64,000 nucleotides of DNA from Myxococcus fulvus. GTDB taxonomy: Bacteria; Myxococcota; Myxococcia; Myxococcales; Myxococcaceae. Location of the stretch: positions 496,001 through 560,000 of the forward strand of contig NZ_FOIB01000001.1 of the NCBI RefSeq assembly GCF_900111765.1, written 5' to 3'. The translations under genes and the position numbers were made by a program. Of the stretch, positions 17,437-26,680 are shown one piece after another (the first letter of the stretch is position 1; each line of letters starts with the position of its first letter). Below the pieces are notes generated by a model. That model saw only the letters and a program-made list of their open reading frames with translations, was not told the DNA's origin and searched no databases.

Positions 17437-17799
17437 TCAGTCGTCGCGGTGCACCGTCTTGGGGGAGAACGCGGGCAGGCAGATGGCGACGTACTCGGCG
17501 CCCTCGGCCTCCGGGGTGCTGTAGCGCACCCACTCGCCGGGCTCGCAGATGACGGCCTGTCCGCCGCGCACGTCGAGCACGCCGCCCTTGTGCTCCACGC
17601 GCAGCACGCCCGCGAGCACCAGGGTGATTTCCTTGAACTCGGGCCGCTGCCCCGGCTCCTCCCACCCCCCGGGGCTGTTCATGTGGGCCACGCTGACGTC
17701 GCCCGTGCGCGTGGTGGCCTTGCCCACGAACTCGTGGATGAGCTTCGGCTTGTTGCCCACGGCTGTCACGCGCAACGGGGCGGGTATCAGGGTCGGCAT
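17437..17799 (-). CDS. Single-domain cupin protein
   Basis: A 120-residue protein with the cupin beta-barrel order: GGWEEPGQRPEFKEITLVLAGVLRVE (motif one, with Glu residues in place of some of the usual histidines) followed by GQAVICEPGEWVRYSTP (motif two). The metal-binding His of classical motif one is largely replaced by Pro/Glu, so metal ligation is uncertain. Small cupins may be isomerases, dioxygenases or sensors. The gene lies 40 bases downstream of the glyoxalase-family gene on the same strand and is probably co-transcribed with it. Fold assignment is good, function unknown. Confidence 0.85.
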   Translation of the reverse strand: MPTLIPAPLRVTAVGNKPKLIHEFVGKATTRTGDVSVAHMNSPGGWEEPGQRPEFKEITLVLAGVLRVEHKGGVLDVRGGQAVICEPGEWVRYSTPEAEGAEYVAICLPAFSPKTVHRDD

Positions 17800-17838
17800 C
17801 GAGCGCTCCGGGTTCGGGTTCTCGGCGAAGGCCGCAGG

Positions 17839-18564
17839 CTACCGCACGCGGCCCGTCTCACCCACCTCTTCGCTCCTGCCCAACAGCCCCCACACGTCGA
17901 GCCCGATTTGAGCGGGGGGCCGGTAGTCCGCGAGCCGGGGCATGGGGCTGGGCTGTCCGGCCTCGCCCATCATGTCCGCGAACTCCAGCCAGCGGCCGTC
18001 CGGCGCGGTGACGCGGATGATGTAGTCCCACTCGAAGGCGTCGCTGAAGATGACGAAGCACCACCCGTTCGAGCACACGAAGGGCACGCCCCCGCTGGGC
18101 GCCTCCTCCGCGCGCCGGCGCTGCGCGTCCGGGATGGTGACCTCCTCCTTCTCCAGCGCGTACAGCACCGCGAGCACCTCGTCCTCGGTGAGCTTGTGCT
18201 CGCTCGGGTGCTCCTGGAACTCCAGCCGGTTGCCGAACGGGTCCTCGCCGTGGAAGCGCCGCACGTCCGGCACCTCGTGGCTCCACTTCACCGGCGCCTT
18301 CGCCTGGGACACGCGCTCGGCCAGCAGGTCCAGCGTGAGCACGCGGAAGGCCGGGTGCGCCTTCTTCGCGGGGACGAAGGGCTCCTCCACGCCCAGGTGC
18401 AACCCGCGCCCGTCCGGGAGCTCGAACCAGAGGCCGCCGCGTTTCGCGAGTTCTGGCGGTTTGGGAATCTCTCTCAGTCCCAACAGCTCGCCGTAGAAGG
18501 CGCGGGCGCGGGGCTCGCCGCCCGGGGGCATGGCGAGCTGGATGTGATCAATCCCTTGAATCAT
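17839..18564 (-). CDS. VOC (glyoxalase/dioxygenase superfamily) protein with C-terminal extension
   Basis: Residues 1-118 form one vicinal-oxygen-chelate unit: GIDHIQLAMPPGGE, ARAFYGELLGL, LHLGVEEPF and the closing DPFGNRLEFQE, with His7 and a Glu near 117 as likely metal ligands. Such proteins catalyse glyoxalase, fosfomycin-resistance-type or ring-cleavage reactions, or act as binding proteins. The second half (about 119-241) is an extension of unknown fold with WCFVIFSDAFEWDYIIRV, possibly a degenerate second VOC unit or a separate domain. It is followed by the cupin gene on the same strand. ATG 18564 begins directly with the VOC motif; no alternative start is attractive. Confidence 0.82.
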   Translation of the reverse strand: MIQGIDHIQLAMPPGGEPRARAFYGELLGLREIPKPPELAKRGGLWFELPDGRGLHLGVEEPFVPAKKAHPAFRVLTLDLLAERVSQAKAPVKWSHEVPDVRRFHGEDPFGNRLEFQEHPSEHKLTEDEVLAVLYALEKEEVTIPDAQRRRAEEAPSGGVPFVCSNGWCFVIFSDAFEWDYIIRVTAPDGRWLEFADMMGEAGQPSPMPRLADYRPPAQIGLDVWGLLGRSEEVGETGRVR

Positions 18565-18705
18565 CGTGCTGGCTCCCCCTGTCGAGGGGCGTGAGTCTGC
18601 CTGGACTCCGGGTGCGGCAGAAGGCCCTCGTTGGCGCCGGCTCGCGTGGTTGCCTGCCCGCGCCCATGACGCGCGTCGACGGAAATCCGCGAGGTTCCGC
18701 CCCTA

Positions 18706-18778
18706 TTGACGATTGGCAGGCGACTTGAAATGGAAGGCGGAGGGGGCGCAGTCTGCCCGTCACCGACACCTCTGTCGG
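18706..18778 (+). promoter_or_regulatory. Promoter/operator region of the macroglobulin operon
   Basis: Within the 239-base gap before the operon lie TTGACG (18706-18711), a sigma-54-like string TGGCAGG-N4-TTGAAA (18714-18730) in which the -12 GC is GA, and a perfect inverted repeat CCGACA-N4-TGTCGG (18763-18778) about 25 bases before the start codon. The repeat could be an operator or leader hairpin. Neither promoter match is strong; the sigma-54 match fails at an important base. Which is used cannot be told from sequence. Confidence 0.35.
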
Positions 18779-18803
18779 GCCCATTTCCTATCAAGGACGC
18801 GTG

Positions 18804-19700
18804 ATGCTTCCCGTCATCCTCGCCCTGCTCTTGTCGCAGACGCCGCCCGCCGCCAACCCGCGCCAGCAAGGTGTGCCCATCGGCAAGGGCAAGACGCTGC
18901 CCACGGTGCGCCTGAGCGCGCCCTCCGGCGGCTGGACGGTGGACCGGATGATGCTCATCGAAGGCACGGTGAGCGACGCCACCATCGACCCCATCGTCGT
19001 GTCCATCAACGGCGACCGCTACCTGATGCGCACGTTCAACGGGCGCTTCAGCCGCAGCTTCCCCGCGGCGAGCGGGAAGAACGTCGTCACGGTGATGGCC
19101 ACGAACCAGGCGGGCACCGCGCGCGCGCAGGCGACCAGCTACGCGCAGGTTCCTCCCGTGCCCTTCAAGGTCATCCTCACGAGTGACACGGATGGCGTGT
19201 ACACGGACCTGCACGTCTACGAGCCCACGGACTCGAGCGTGAAGGATGGGAATCTCACCATCTCGTCCATGGCGCACGTGTACTGGGCGGACACGGCGAG
19301 CCCGTCGGGCGGCACGTTCTATCTGAACTCGCAGGGCGGTGACTTCGACCAGCCCGCGTACGGCCCCTACCTCTACATCCACCGCGCGCCGCCCAAGGGC
19401 GTGTACCTGGTGGCGACGAACTACTGGCCCAGCGGCGACAAGGCGCACACGGTGGCCACGCTGAACCTGTCGCTGTTCGAGGGCACGCCGCAGGAGGTGC
19501 GCCGCATGGTGCGCATCCCGCTGGCGACGCCGGGCACCACGCGCGTGCTCGCGTGGGTGAACGTGCTCGGGGACGGACAGGCGGAGGTCTACGTGCCGTC
19601 GGCGGACCCCAAGCCCACGCGCGCCGGCTGGCCGACGAACCTGGCCGAGGCCCTCAAGGAGCTCCAGTCGAACGGCGGCGGCGGCGAGGGCGACTACTGA
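18804..19700 (+). CDS. Secreted DUF2135 protein (YfaP-like)
   Basis: ATG 18804 lies six bases after AAGGA; GTG 18801 is too close. The 298-residue product has a short signal peptide (LPVILALLLSQTPPA). Residues about 30-115 look like an immunoglobulin-like beta domain (RLSAPSGGWTVDRMMLIEGTVSD, typical of cell-surface Ig-like folds). Residues about 120-235 match DUF2135: LTSDTDGVYTDLHVYEP, a Gly/Ser-rich loop, GPYLYIHRAPPKGVYLVATNYW. In E. coli the DUF2135 protein YfaP is encoded with an alpha-2-macroglobulin (YfaS), DUF1175, DUF2138 and DUF2300 proteins; the same set follows here. Biochemical role unknown; probably a periplasmic binding or adaptor protein. Confidence 0.85.
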   Translation: MLPVILALLLSQTPPAANPRQQGVPIGKGKTLPTVRLSAPSGGWTVDRMMLIEGTVSDATIDPIVVSINGDRYLMRTFNGRFSRSFPAASGKNVVTVMATNQAGTARAQATSYAQVPPVPFKVILTSDTDGVYTDLHVYEPTDSSVKDGNLTISSMAHVYWADTASPSGGTFYLNSQGGDFDQPAYGPYLYIHRAPPKGVYLVATNYWPSGDKAHTVATLNLSLFEGTPQEVRRMVRIPLATPGTTRVLAWVNVLGDGQAEVYVPSADPKPTRAGWPTNLAEALKELQSNGGGGEGDY

Positions 19701-19734
19701 CGCGCGCCCGTGTGACGCGCACCGGTCCCTGGCC

Positions 19735-20343
19735 ATGTTCGCCCTGCCTCTCATCCTGCTCTTGAGCGCCTCCGCGCCCGCGGCCGCCTCGGGGACCGAG
19801 GCCGTGCTGGCGCCCGAGTCGCGAGACGTGCTCCTGCGCCGACAGGTGGCGCAGGTGGCGCTCGCGCAGGTGCGCAAGCAGGACCCGGCGTGGCATCCGG
19901 ACCAGCGTGACTGCGCGGGCCTCATCCGCTTCGCCGTGCGCACCGCGTACAAGCGCATCGCCCCCGCGCGGCTGGAGACGCCGCTGTGGACCGACGCGCG
20001 CGGCACGCCCACCGACTTCGCCGACGCGGAGACGCTGGTGCGCCGCAACCTGGTGCTGCTGGGCCGCGACGACGCCACGCGCGAGTCGCTGCGCACCGGT
20101 GATGTGCTCGCGTTCCTCCACGAGCACGACGCCGGCCCCGTCTTCCATCTCATGCTGGTGGTGCGCCCCGAGGACCGGGCGCATGCGCCAGCGCGTGTCG
20201 TCTACCACCCGGGGGAGAAGGGCGCCCAGGTGCGCACCGGGCTCCTCCATCAGCTCGCCGATGAGGCGCCGCGCGAGTGGCGTCCAGTGCCCTCCAACAA
20301 CGCCTTCCTCGGCTATTTCCGTCTCAAGGAGTGGATGCCATGA
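19735..20343 (+). CDS. DUF1175 protein (YfaT-like), NlpC/P60-like signature
   Basis: A 202-residue protein with a signal peptide (residues 1-19, cut after AAA-S). It matches DUF1175 by context and by its conserved core. The core itself resembles NlpC/P60 cysteine peptidases: RDCAGLIRFAV (Cys60 as nucleophile), then GDVLAFLHEHDAGPVFHLMLVV (His138), the same order and spacing type as DCSGL...GDLLFF...H in peptidoglycan endopeptidases. Activity against cell-wall peptides is therefore an inference. Second gene of the macroglobulin operon, 34 bases after the DUF2135 gene; its TGA overlaps the next ATG (ATGA), indicating translational coupling. No convincing ribosome site precedes the ATG at 19735. 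Confidence 0.8.
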   Translation: MFALPLILLLSASAPAAASGTEAVLAPESRDVLLRRQVAQVALAQVRKQDPAWHPDQRDCAGLIRFAVRTAYKRIAPARLETPLWTDARGTPTDFADAETLVRRNLVLLGRDDATRESLRTGDVLAFLHEHDAGPVFHLMLVVRPEDRAHAPARVVYHPGEKGAQVRTGLLHQLADEAPREWRPVPSNNAFLGYFRLKEWMP

Positions 20344-21962
20344 CGTCTGTGTCGAGCCCGCCTCCGGGCACGCCGCCGCCCCCGGCGAGCCCTCCGCCCC
20401 GCTCGGGCCCTCCCAAGGGAGTGCTCATCGGCGCGGGTGTGGTCGTCGTCGGCGCGCTGGTCGCCGGCGCGTTCCTGATGGGCCGCCGCACCGGTTCCAC
20501 CGGCGGCGACGGCACGCCCCACACGCCCCTCATCACCGGCGCCGGCCCCAACGGCTCCGTGCCGCCTCCCGAGGTGGAGGGCCTGCCGGACCCGACCTCG
20601 GCCGACATGGAAGTGCCCGGCTCGAGCGCGCCCCAGGCCGTGTGGCTGGACGTGCACCACCCCGCGAAGGTGCGTGACGCCCTGGCGCGCAACGCGTGGC
20701 TGCGCTCGCAGCTCTCCCAGCCCCTGGGCCAGGGCTTCGTGGGCGGCTGGGCCGCGTTCTTCGGCTCCACCGGCGAGGACCTCAAGGCCGACTTCAAGGG
20801 CGCGGTGCTGGACCTGATGCTCGGCAAGCTCGGCGACACGCCATTCCGCGTGACGTGGTTCGCCGGTGACGCGCGCGCGAGCACGCCCGCCTTCATCGTC
20901 CCCGGCTCGCAGACCTCCGCCTTCTCCTCCTTCGACGTGCTGGACTCCGTGGCGAGCCGCGGCACGCTGACGGCGAAGACGTGTCCGGGCGGTACGCCCC
21001 CGCCGAAGGCGGACGGCGTGGAGCTCAAGCGGTGGCTGGTGGCGGAGCAGACGCTGTGGGCAGGCAAGGGCGTCGACCGGGTCGTCTTCGCGCGCCACCC
21101 GGTGGCGGTGCTCCAGGGCCTGTGCGCGGACCTTCCGAAGCTCAAGGCCAGCGACGGCGTGGACGTGGAGCTGGGCTTCCAGCCGCAGACCTTCGGCCGC
21201 GACGCGCACCTCTTCACGCACGTGCTGGGGCTGTCCCAGGACACGCGCCTGCAGTTCGGCGTGGAGGGCGACCGGCTGGTGGGCCGTGGCATCGCGGGAG
21301 AGCTGATGGAGGGCACCGCGCGCCTGGACTCGGCGCCCCTGTCCGACGACCTGCTGAAGCTGGTGCCCGAGGAGACGCCGGTGTTGATGGCGATGCAGCT
21401 GAAGCTGCCCGAGACGCTGACGGCCGAGTCGCTCAAGGCGTTCTGGGAGTCCGGCGGCGAGGGGCCCACGCGCACGCGCCAGGTGGCGGTGACGTGGACG
21501 CCGCGCGGAGACGCGTCGCTGCCGCAGGAGGTCGCGGTGCTGTGGGGCCGCGCGGAGGACGCGCCGGCGCTGGAGGCCATCTTCACCGGCGGCAGCCACA
21601 CCGTGCAGCGGGCCACCCTGTGCAATCACGTGGTGCTCGCGTCGAGCGAGTCGGAGATGAACACGCTGCGCATGTCGTGCTCGGGCAACAAGCCCAGCAT
21701 GCTCGCGGCGGCGGGGCCGGTGGTGGCGGGGCTGCGCGAGCCGACGTCATTGTCCTTCGGGGTGAACCTGGGACGGCTGTTCGGCGGGCTCACCATGGAC
21801 GGGTACCTGTCCGAGTCCCGCGTGGGGCGTGGCGCGCCGATGCAGAAGGCGACGCCCCCTGAAATCGAAGCGGCGCGGCGCGACCTGGAGTCGCTGCCGT
21901 ACCTGGGCCTGCGCGGCACCGTGCGCGGCGATTCGTTGGTTCCTGGAGGTTTCGGGTCATGA
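20340..21962 (+). CDS. DUF2138 inner-membrane protein (YfaA-like)
   Basis: From ATG 20340 (overlapping the previous stop) the product is 540 residues: a Pro-rich cytoplasmic tail, one transmembrane helix at about residues 27-47, then a large periplasmic domain. The segment VWLDVHHPAKVRDALARNAWLRSQLS and later LMAMQLKLPETLTAESLKAFW match the DUF2138 family represented by E. coli YfaA. The frame is open 21 codons upstream but those codons overlap the DUF1175 gene. It is coupled at both ends by ATGA overlaps. The family function is unknown; position suggests it holds the macroglobulin complex at the inner membrane. Confidence 0.82.
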   Translation: MTSVSSPPPGTPPPPASPPPRSGPPKGVLIGAGVVVVGALVAGAFLMGRRTGSTGGDGTPHTPLITGAGPNGSVPPPEVEGLPDPTSADMEVPGSSAPQAVWLDVHHPAKVRDALARNAWLRSQLSQPLGQGFVGGWAAFFGSTGEDLKADFKGAVLDLMLGKLGDTPFRVTWFAGDARASTPAFIVPGSQTSAFSSFDVLDSVASRGTLTAKTCPGGTPPPKADGVELKRWLVAEQTLWAGKGVDRVVFARHPVAVLQGLCADLPKLKASDGVDVELGFQPQTFGRDAHLFTHVLGLSQDTRLQFGVEGDRLVGRGIAGELMEGTARLDSAPLSDDLLKLVPEETPVLMAMQLKLPETLTAESLKAFWESGGEGPTRTRQVAVTWTPRGDASLPQEVAVLWGRAEDAPALEAIFTGGSHTVQRATLCNHVVLASSESEMNTLRMSCSGNKPSMLAAAGPVVAGLREPTSLSFGVNLGRLFGGLTMDGYLSESRVGRGAPMQKATPPEIEAARRDLESLPYLGLRGTVRGDSLVPGGFGS

Positions 21963-24900
21963 GGATGGTAGCTCGACTCGCGGTACTGGCGGCGGTGGCG
22001 CTGTCCGGCGTGGCGATGGCCAAGCCGCTCTACATCACCGTGCCGCGCGCGTATGGCAGCGGAGAGCCGGTGGCGGTGGACGTGGCCTTCGAGGACAAGG
22101 GGCCCGTGGAGCTGCGCGTGCTCAAGCCGGACAACCTGGACGCGTTCATCCGCGCCCAGGGAGATCTGCGGCGCGCGTACCAGACGCCGCCGACGATGAA
22201 CAACCCGGGCCGCGCGCTCAGCCGCGGCGTCAACGCGGTGACGCTGCCGGGCCACTGGCTGCTCAACGCGCTCAACGTGGGCTTCCGCGACACGGTGAAC
22301 GACGCGCTGCCCGAGGCGGCGGACGTGCCCGGCTCCAGTGAGCCGCTGGCCAAGGTGTCCGAGGGGCCGAAGAAGCTCGTCGGCGTGCCGCCGGGCTTCA
22401 CCGTGACGCGCAGCCAGTGGCTCAACCTGGACCTGGGCGGCGCCGAGCGCGACTTCAACGTGCCGGGCTTCAGCTCGGGCGGGGGCTACGGCTTCCAGGA
22501 GCGCCGCGTGCTGCTGGCGCCGCTGCCCGCGGGCACCTACGTGCTCCAGCTGGTGCAGGGCCTCATCGAGGGCCAGGTGGTGCTGGTCGTCACGGACCTG
22601 ACGGTGCAACTGAAGCAGACGGACAATGAAGTGCTGGTGCGCGTGGCGGGCAAGGACCAGAAGCCCGCGGTGGGCGCCCAGGTGCAGGTGTTCCTGTCCA
22701 AGGGCAAGGGCCCCACGGGCAAGACGGACGCGAAGGGCGAGGTGCGGCTGGAGGTGACGGAGCCGCGCATCATCGCCACGGCGTCGGCGGGCGGGGACAC
22801 GGCCATCGTCGACACGGACTTCTACTCGACGCTGGCGGTGACGCCGGACGTGTTCATCTACAGCGACCGCCCCATCTACAAGCCGGGCCACGAGGTGAAG
22901 TTCCGCGGCGTGGTGCGCCAGCCGGACACGTTCCTGGCGCGGCTGTTCACGCCGAAGAAGCGCGAGGTGACGGTGAAGCTCATCTCGCAGGAGGGCCGGG
23001 CCCTCACCACGCGCGCGTCGGTGGACGAGTTCGGCGCGTTCAACGGCACGCTCAAGGTGCCGGACGATTTGGGCACGGGCGTGCTGCGCGTGTCGGCGGA
23101 GCTGGACGGGCAGCCGCACCAGGGCGAGGCGCGCGTGCAGGACTACGTGAAGCCGACGTTCTACCTGGAGGCGGAGCCGGAGTCGGAGACGGTGGTGCCC
23201 GGCCAGGCGCTGCGCGTGAAGGTGCGCGCGCGTCGGTACGCGGGCGGCGTGCCCGAGGGCGCGAAGTACGAGGTGTTCCTCTACCGCAGCCTGCTGGACG
23301 CGCCCGCGTGGGTGGATGACGCCGGCAAGGGCGGGCAGGGCAGCGACGTGACGTACGGCTCGGCGTCCAGCACCGAGGGCAAGCTGAGCGTGCCCGAGCG
23401 GCTGTACTCCTCCGTGGCGGAGCGCGGCGCGAGCGAGGACCCGTGGGCGAGCGCCACCACGTTCAGCGCGGAGGGCGAGGCGCAGATTGAAGTGGCGGTG
23501 CCGGAGCTGAAGCCCGGTGAGGACCGGCTGCCGTACCGGTACTCGCTGACGGTGCGCGCGCGGGATGACCAGGAGACGTTCGCCAACTCGACGACGTCGT
23601 TCTTCCTGTCGAAGGTGGAGGTGCTGGGCACCGCGCGCTACTCGGACGCGGTGGTGTCCAAGGGCGGCGAGGCGACGCTGTCGGTGCGCGCCACCACGCT
23701 GTCGGGCAAGGCGTACGGCGTCACGCAGGGCGAGGTGGAGTTCGTGCTCCGCCGCGCGGACGGCGCCGAGAAGAGCCTGGGCAAGCGCTCGTTCACCACG
23801 GCGGCGGACGGCACGCACCGCGAGAAGGTGCCCACGTCCGATGTCGGCGCGGTGCTCTCGCGCGTGACGGTGAAGGACAAGCGCGGTGAGACGTGGCAGG
23901 GCGAGGAGTCGCTCCTGGTCATCGGCTCGGCGGACGAGGCGGTGGCGCAGGTTCCCAACCTCACGCTGGCCTCGCTGTCGGGCACGCTGGAGCCGGGCGA
24001 CACGGCGCGGCTGGTGGCGCTGATGCCGGACGGCTGGGGCGCGGGTGGACGCGACGAGGGCCCGGTGTGGGTGACGCTCGCGGGCGCCACGCTCTTCGAC
24101 ACGCAGGTGGTGGCGCTGAAGGGCCGCACGCTGGTGCACAGCTTCAACGTGGAGAAGCGCTTCGGCGGCGCGGTGTACGCGTCCGTGGCGTACCCGACGT
24201 CGACGGGCCGCTGGGAGGAGCGCACGGTGGCGTTCCGGGTGATTCCGCGCGAGCGCACGCTCACCGTGGAGCTCCAGCCGCGTCGGGCCGAGGCCACGCC
24301 GCTGACGGAGCAGACCATCGACCTGCGCGTCACCGACTACGAGGGCAAGGGCGTGGTGGCCCAGCTCTCCGTGGGCGTGGTGGACAAGGCCGTGTACGCC
24401 ATCCAGTCCGAGTTCCGCCCGCGCGTGCTGGACTTCTTCTACCCGCCGGCGCGCAACAACGTGTCCAACTTCTACTCGGCGGAGTTCCAGGGCTACGGCT
24501 ACGGCGAGGCGCTGGCGCGCAAGATGGCGGGCCTGCCCGACCACGCCTTCGCGTCCATCAAGCCTCCCAACCGTCAGGCGAAGGATTTGGAGAAGGACAC
24601 GGCGCACTGGGACCCCACGGTGGTGACGGACCGCGATGGCCGCGCCACGGTGCGCTTCACGCTGCCGTCCAACCAGACGCTGTGGGTGGTGACGGCGGTG
24701 GCGGCGGACACGTCCGGCCGCTTCGGTGAGAGCACCTCCGAGTTCGCCACGCGCGGCGGGCTGAACCTGTACGCCGCGCTGCCGCAGTTCCTGCGCGAGG
24801 GGGATGAGGCGCTCGCCTCCATCCGCCTGTCCGCGGGGGAGAAGTCGCCGGCCAGCCAGCTGCTCGACGTGAAGCTCGCGTCGGCGGGCGCGCTGAAGGC

Positions 24901-26677
24901 GGACCAGTCCCAGCACAAGGTGGAGCTGGCCAAGGGTGGTGAGAAGGTGGTGCCGCTGACGCTGCGCGCCTCGGCGACGGGCGACGCGCAGCTGCTGGTG
25001 GACGTGTCGGGCGCCAAGGACCCGCTCAAGGACCGCAAGCTGTTCCAGGTGGAGCCGGCGGCGGTGCAGGACGTGGTGAAGGTGAGCGCCTGGGGTGGCG
25101 GCGCGCTGGAGGTGCCGGCGGCGAAGGAGGCGACGCTCGCGAGCGTGGAGCTGGTGCTCCAGCCGTCCATCGTCGACGCGGCGCTGTCCAACGTGCGCGA
25201 GCTGCTCACGTACCCGTACGGGTGCCTGGAGCAGCTGGTGTCCACGACGGTGCCCAACGTGGCGGTGTACCAGGTGCTGCAGCAGGCGGGCGCGGTGGCG
25301 AAGCTGGACACCGACACGCAGGCCTTGCTGGCGGAGGCGCGCAGCCGCTCGGTGCAGGGCACCGCGCGCATCCTCAACCTGTCGGTGAAGGGCGGCGGCT
25401 TCACGTGGTTCGGCGGTTACGAGACGCCGAGCCTGCCGCTCACGCTCATCGCGCTGGACGGCCTGGCGTACGCGGCGGAGGCGGGGCTGGTGGAGCGCAC
25501 GGACCCGCGCCTGGTGGAGAGCGCGCGCTGGCTGGAGGCGCAGCAGGGCCTGTCGCCCGAGTACGACGCGACGCGCGCGTACGTGCTGGCGCGGCTGGAC
25601 GGTCCGAAGCAGGCGGCGCGGGTGCGTGCGCTGGTGGAGTCCTCCGAGTCCGGGGAGCTCTACCCGCTGGCGCTGGCGGTGCTCGCGGCGGAGAAGGCGG
25701 GCATCATCAAGGAGCCGGCGCTGCAGGCGCGCATCAACGCGCTGGTGAAGCGCAGCTCCGAGGGCTTCACCACGCTGGCCGCGTACAAGCCGGGCCAGCA
25801 GCTGGAGCAGTCGGAGGCGTTCTTCCGCTTCCCGCTGCGCCGGGTGGGCCTGACGGCCATCGCCGCGCACGCGGCCTCGTTCGGCACGCTGGATGTCACC
25901 CGGGCGCGCCGTCGCATCCTGGAGATGCTGTCGGAGCCGGACCTGTCCACGTTCGACCGGAGCACGGCGCTGTTGCACTCGCTGTGGCTCTTGGAGCGTG
26001 ACGCGAAGGCGTTCAAGGGCATGACGCCGCCGGAGGTGAAGGGCCTGAAGGGCGCGGTGAAGTTCTCGCCGCGCGGCATGGGCCTGGTCGCGACGCTGCC
26101 CGCGGGGACGCGGACGGTGGACGTGGGCGGCTTCGACGGCGTGGCGACGTTGCAGGCCACGACGCTCACGCCGCTCTCCGCGGTGCGCGAGCAGTCCGAG
26201 GGCATGTCGCTGCAGCGCGCCTACTACGTGCTGCGCGAGGGCGGGAAGGTGAAGCTGGGCGCGGGCGACACGGTGGCGCAGGGCGAGGAGGTCTACGTGG
26301 AGCTGACGATGGACGCTCGCGGCGGCAACAAGGTGCGCTCGGCGTACTACGTGGTGGAGGACGCGGTGCCCGCGGGCTTCGTGGCGCTCCAGGAGGACAA
26401 GGCGTTCCGTGGTCCTCCGCACTCGCTGCCGTTGGTGCCGGAGGCGCTCAAGCGCCGGGTGCTGAGCCCGGAGCGCGCGACGTTCTTCTTCGAGGAGCCG
26501 GCGTGGTGGAGCGACAGCCCGCGCACGGTGGGCTACGTGCTGCGCGCGCAGTTCCCCGGCACTTTCTCCGCGCCGCCCGCGCGCATCGAGGACATGTACG
26601 CCGCGAGCATCCGGGGCCGCACGGCCGCGGACTCGCTCAAGGTGGTCCCGTCGAAGAAGGGCACGGGAGACCTGTAG
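21959..26677 (+). CDS. Bacterial alpha-2-macroglobulin with intact thioester motif (YfaS-like locus)
   Basis: A 1572-residue secreted protein with a signal peptide (cut after AMA) and no lipobox, unlike the lipoprotein ECAM (YfhM) of E. coli. Domains in order: N-terminal MG domains, MG2 with DRPIYKPGHEVKFRGVVR (about residue 302), a Gly/Ala-rich bait-like stretch, the A2M segment HWDPTVVTDRDGRATV (about 883), then the thioester motif C-L-E-Q at Cys1089-Gln1092 within YPYGCLEQLVS, the alpha/alpha thioester domain and a receptor-like C-terminal domain. Family knowledge: cleavage of the bait exposes the thioester, which traps the attacking protease covalently. In a predator this could guard the periplasm against its own or foreign proteases. 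ATGA-coupled to the DUF2138 gene. Confidence 0.93.
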   Translation: MRMVARLAVLAAVALSGVAMAKPLYITVPRAYGSGEPVAVDVAFEDKGPVELRVLKPDNLDAFIRAQGDLRRAYQTPPTMNNPGRALSRGVNAVTLPGHWLLNALNVGFRDTVNDALPEAADVPGSSEPLAKVSEGPKKLVGVPPGFTVTRSQWLNLDLGGAERDFNVPGFSSGGGYGFQERRVLLAPLPAGTYVLQLVQGLIEGQVVLVVTDLTVQLKQTDNEVLVRVAGKDQKPAVGAQVQVFLSKGKGPTGKTDAKGEVRLEVTEPRIIATASAGGDTAIVDTDFYSTLAVTPDVFIYSDRPIYKPGHEVKFRGVVRQPDTFLARLFTPKKREVTVKLISQEGRALTTRASVDEFGAFNGTLKVPDDLGTGVLRVSAELDGQPHQGEARVQDYVKPTFYLEAEPESETVVPGQALRVKVRARRYAGGVPEGAKYEVFLYRSLLDAPAWVDDAGKGGQGSDVTYGSASSTEGKLSVPERLYSSVAERGASEDPWASATTFSAEGEAQIEVAVPELKPGEDRLPYRYSLTVRARDDQETFANSTTSFFLSKVEVLGTARYSDAVVSKGGEATLSVRATTLSGKAYGVTQGEVEFVLRRADGAEKSLGKRSFTTAADGTHREKVPTSDVGAVLSRVTVKDKRGETWQGEESLLVIGSADEAVAQVPNLTLASLSGTLEPGDTARLVALMPDGWGAGGRDEGPVWVTLAGATLFDTQVVALKGRTLVHSFNVEKRFGGAVYASVAYPTSTGRWEERTVAFRVIPRERTLTVELQPRRAEATPLTEQTIDLRVTDYEGKGVVAQLSVGVVDKAVYAIQSEFRPRVLDFFYPPARNNVSNFYSAEFQGYGYGEALARKMAGLPDHAFASIKPPNRQAKDLEKDTAHWDPTVVTDRDGRATVRFTLPSNQTLWVVTAVAADTSGRFGESTSEFATRGGLNLYAALPQFLREGDEALASIRLSAGEKSPASQLLDVKLASAGALKADQSQHKVELAKGGEKVVPLTLRASATGDAQLLVDVSGAKDPLKDRKLFQVEPAAVQDVVKVSAWGGGALEVPAAKEATLASVELVLQPSIVDAALSNVRELLTYPYGCLEQLVSTTVPNVAVYQVLQQAGAVAKLDTDTQALLAEARSRSVQGTARILNLSVKGGGFTWFGGYETPSLPLTLIALDGLAYAAEAGLVERTDPRLVESARWLEAQQGLSPEYDATRAYVLARLDGPKQAARVRALVESSESGELYPLALAVLAAEKAGIIKEPALQARINALVKRSSEGFTTLAAYKPGQQLEQSEAFFRFPLRRVGLTAIAAHAASFGTLDVTRARRRILEMLSEPDLSTFDRSTALLHSLWLLERDAKAFKGMTPPEVKGLKGAVKFSPRGMGLVATLPAGTRTVDVGGFDGVATLQATTLTPLSAVREQSEGMSLQRAYYVLREGGKVKLGAGDTVAQGEEVYVELTMDARGGNKVRSAYYVVEDAVPAGFVALQEDKAFRGPPHSLPLVPEALKRRVLSPERATFFFEEPAWWSDSPRTVGYVLRAQFPGTFSAPPARIEDMYAASIRGRTAADSLKVVPSKKGTGDL

Positions 26678-26680
26678 TCG

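Noticed and set aside
15883-18594. 903-codon plus-strand frame overlapping four genes
   Set aside because: Composition is Arg/Ala/Pro-dominated with no ribosome site; it crosses convergent genes that have recognisable families.
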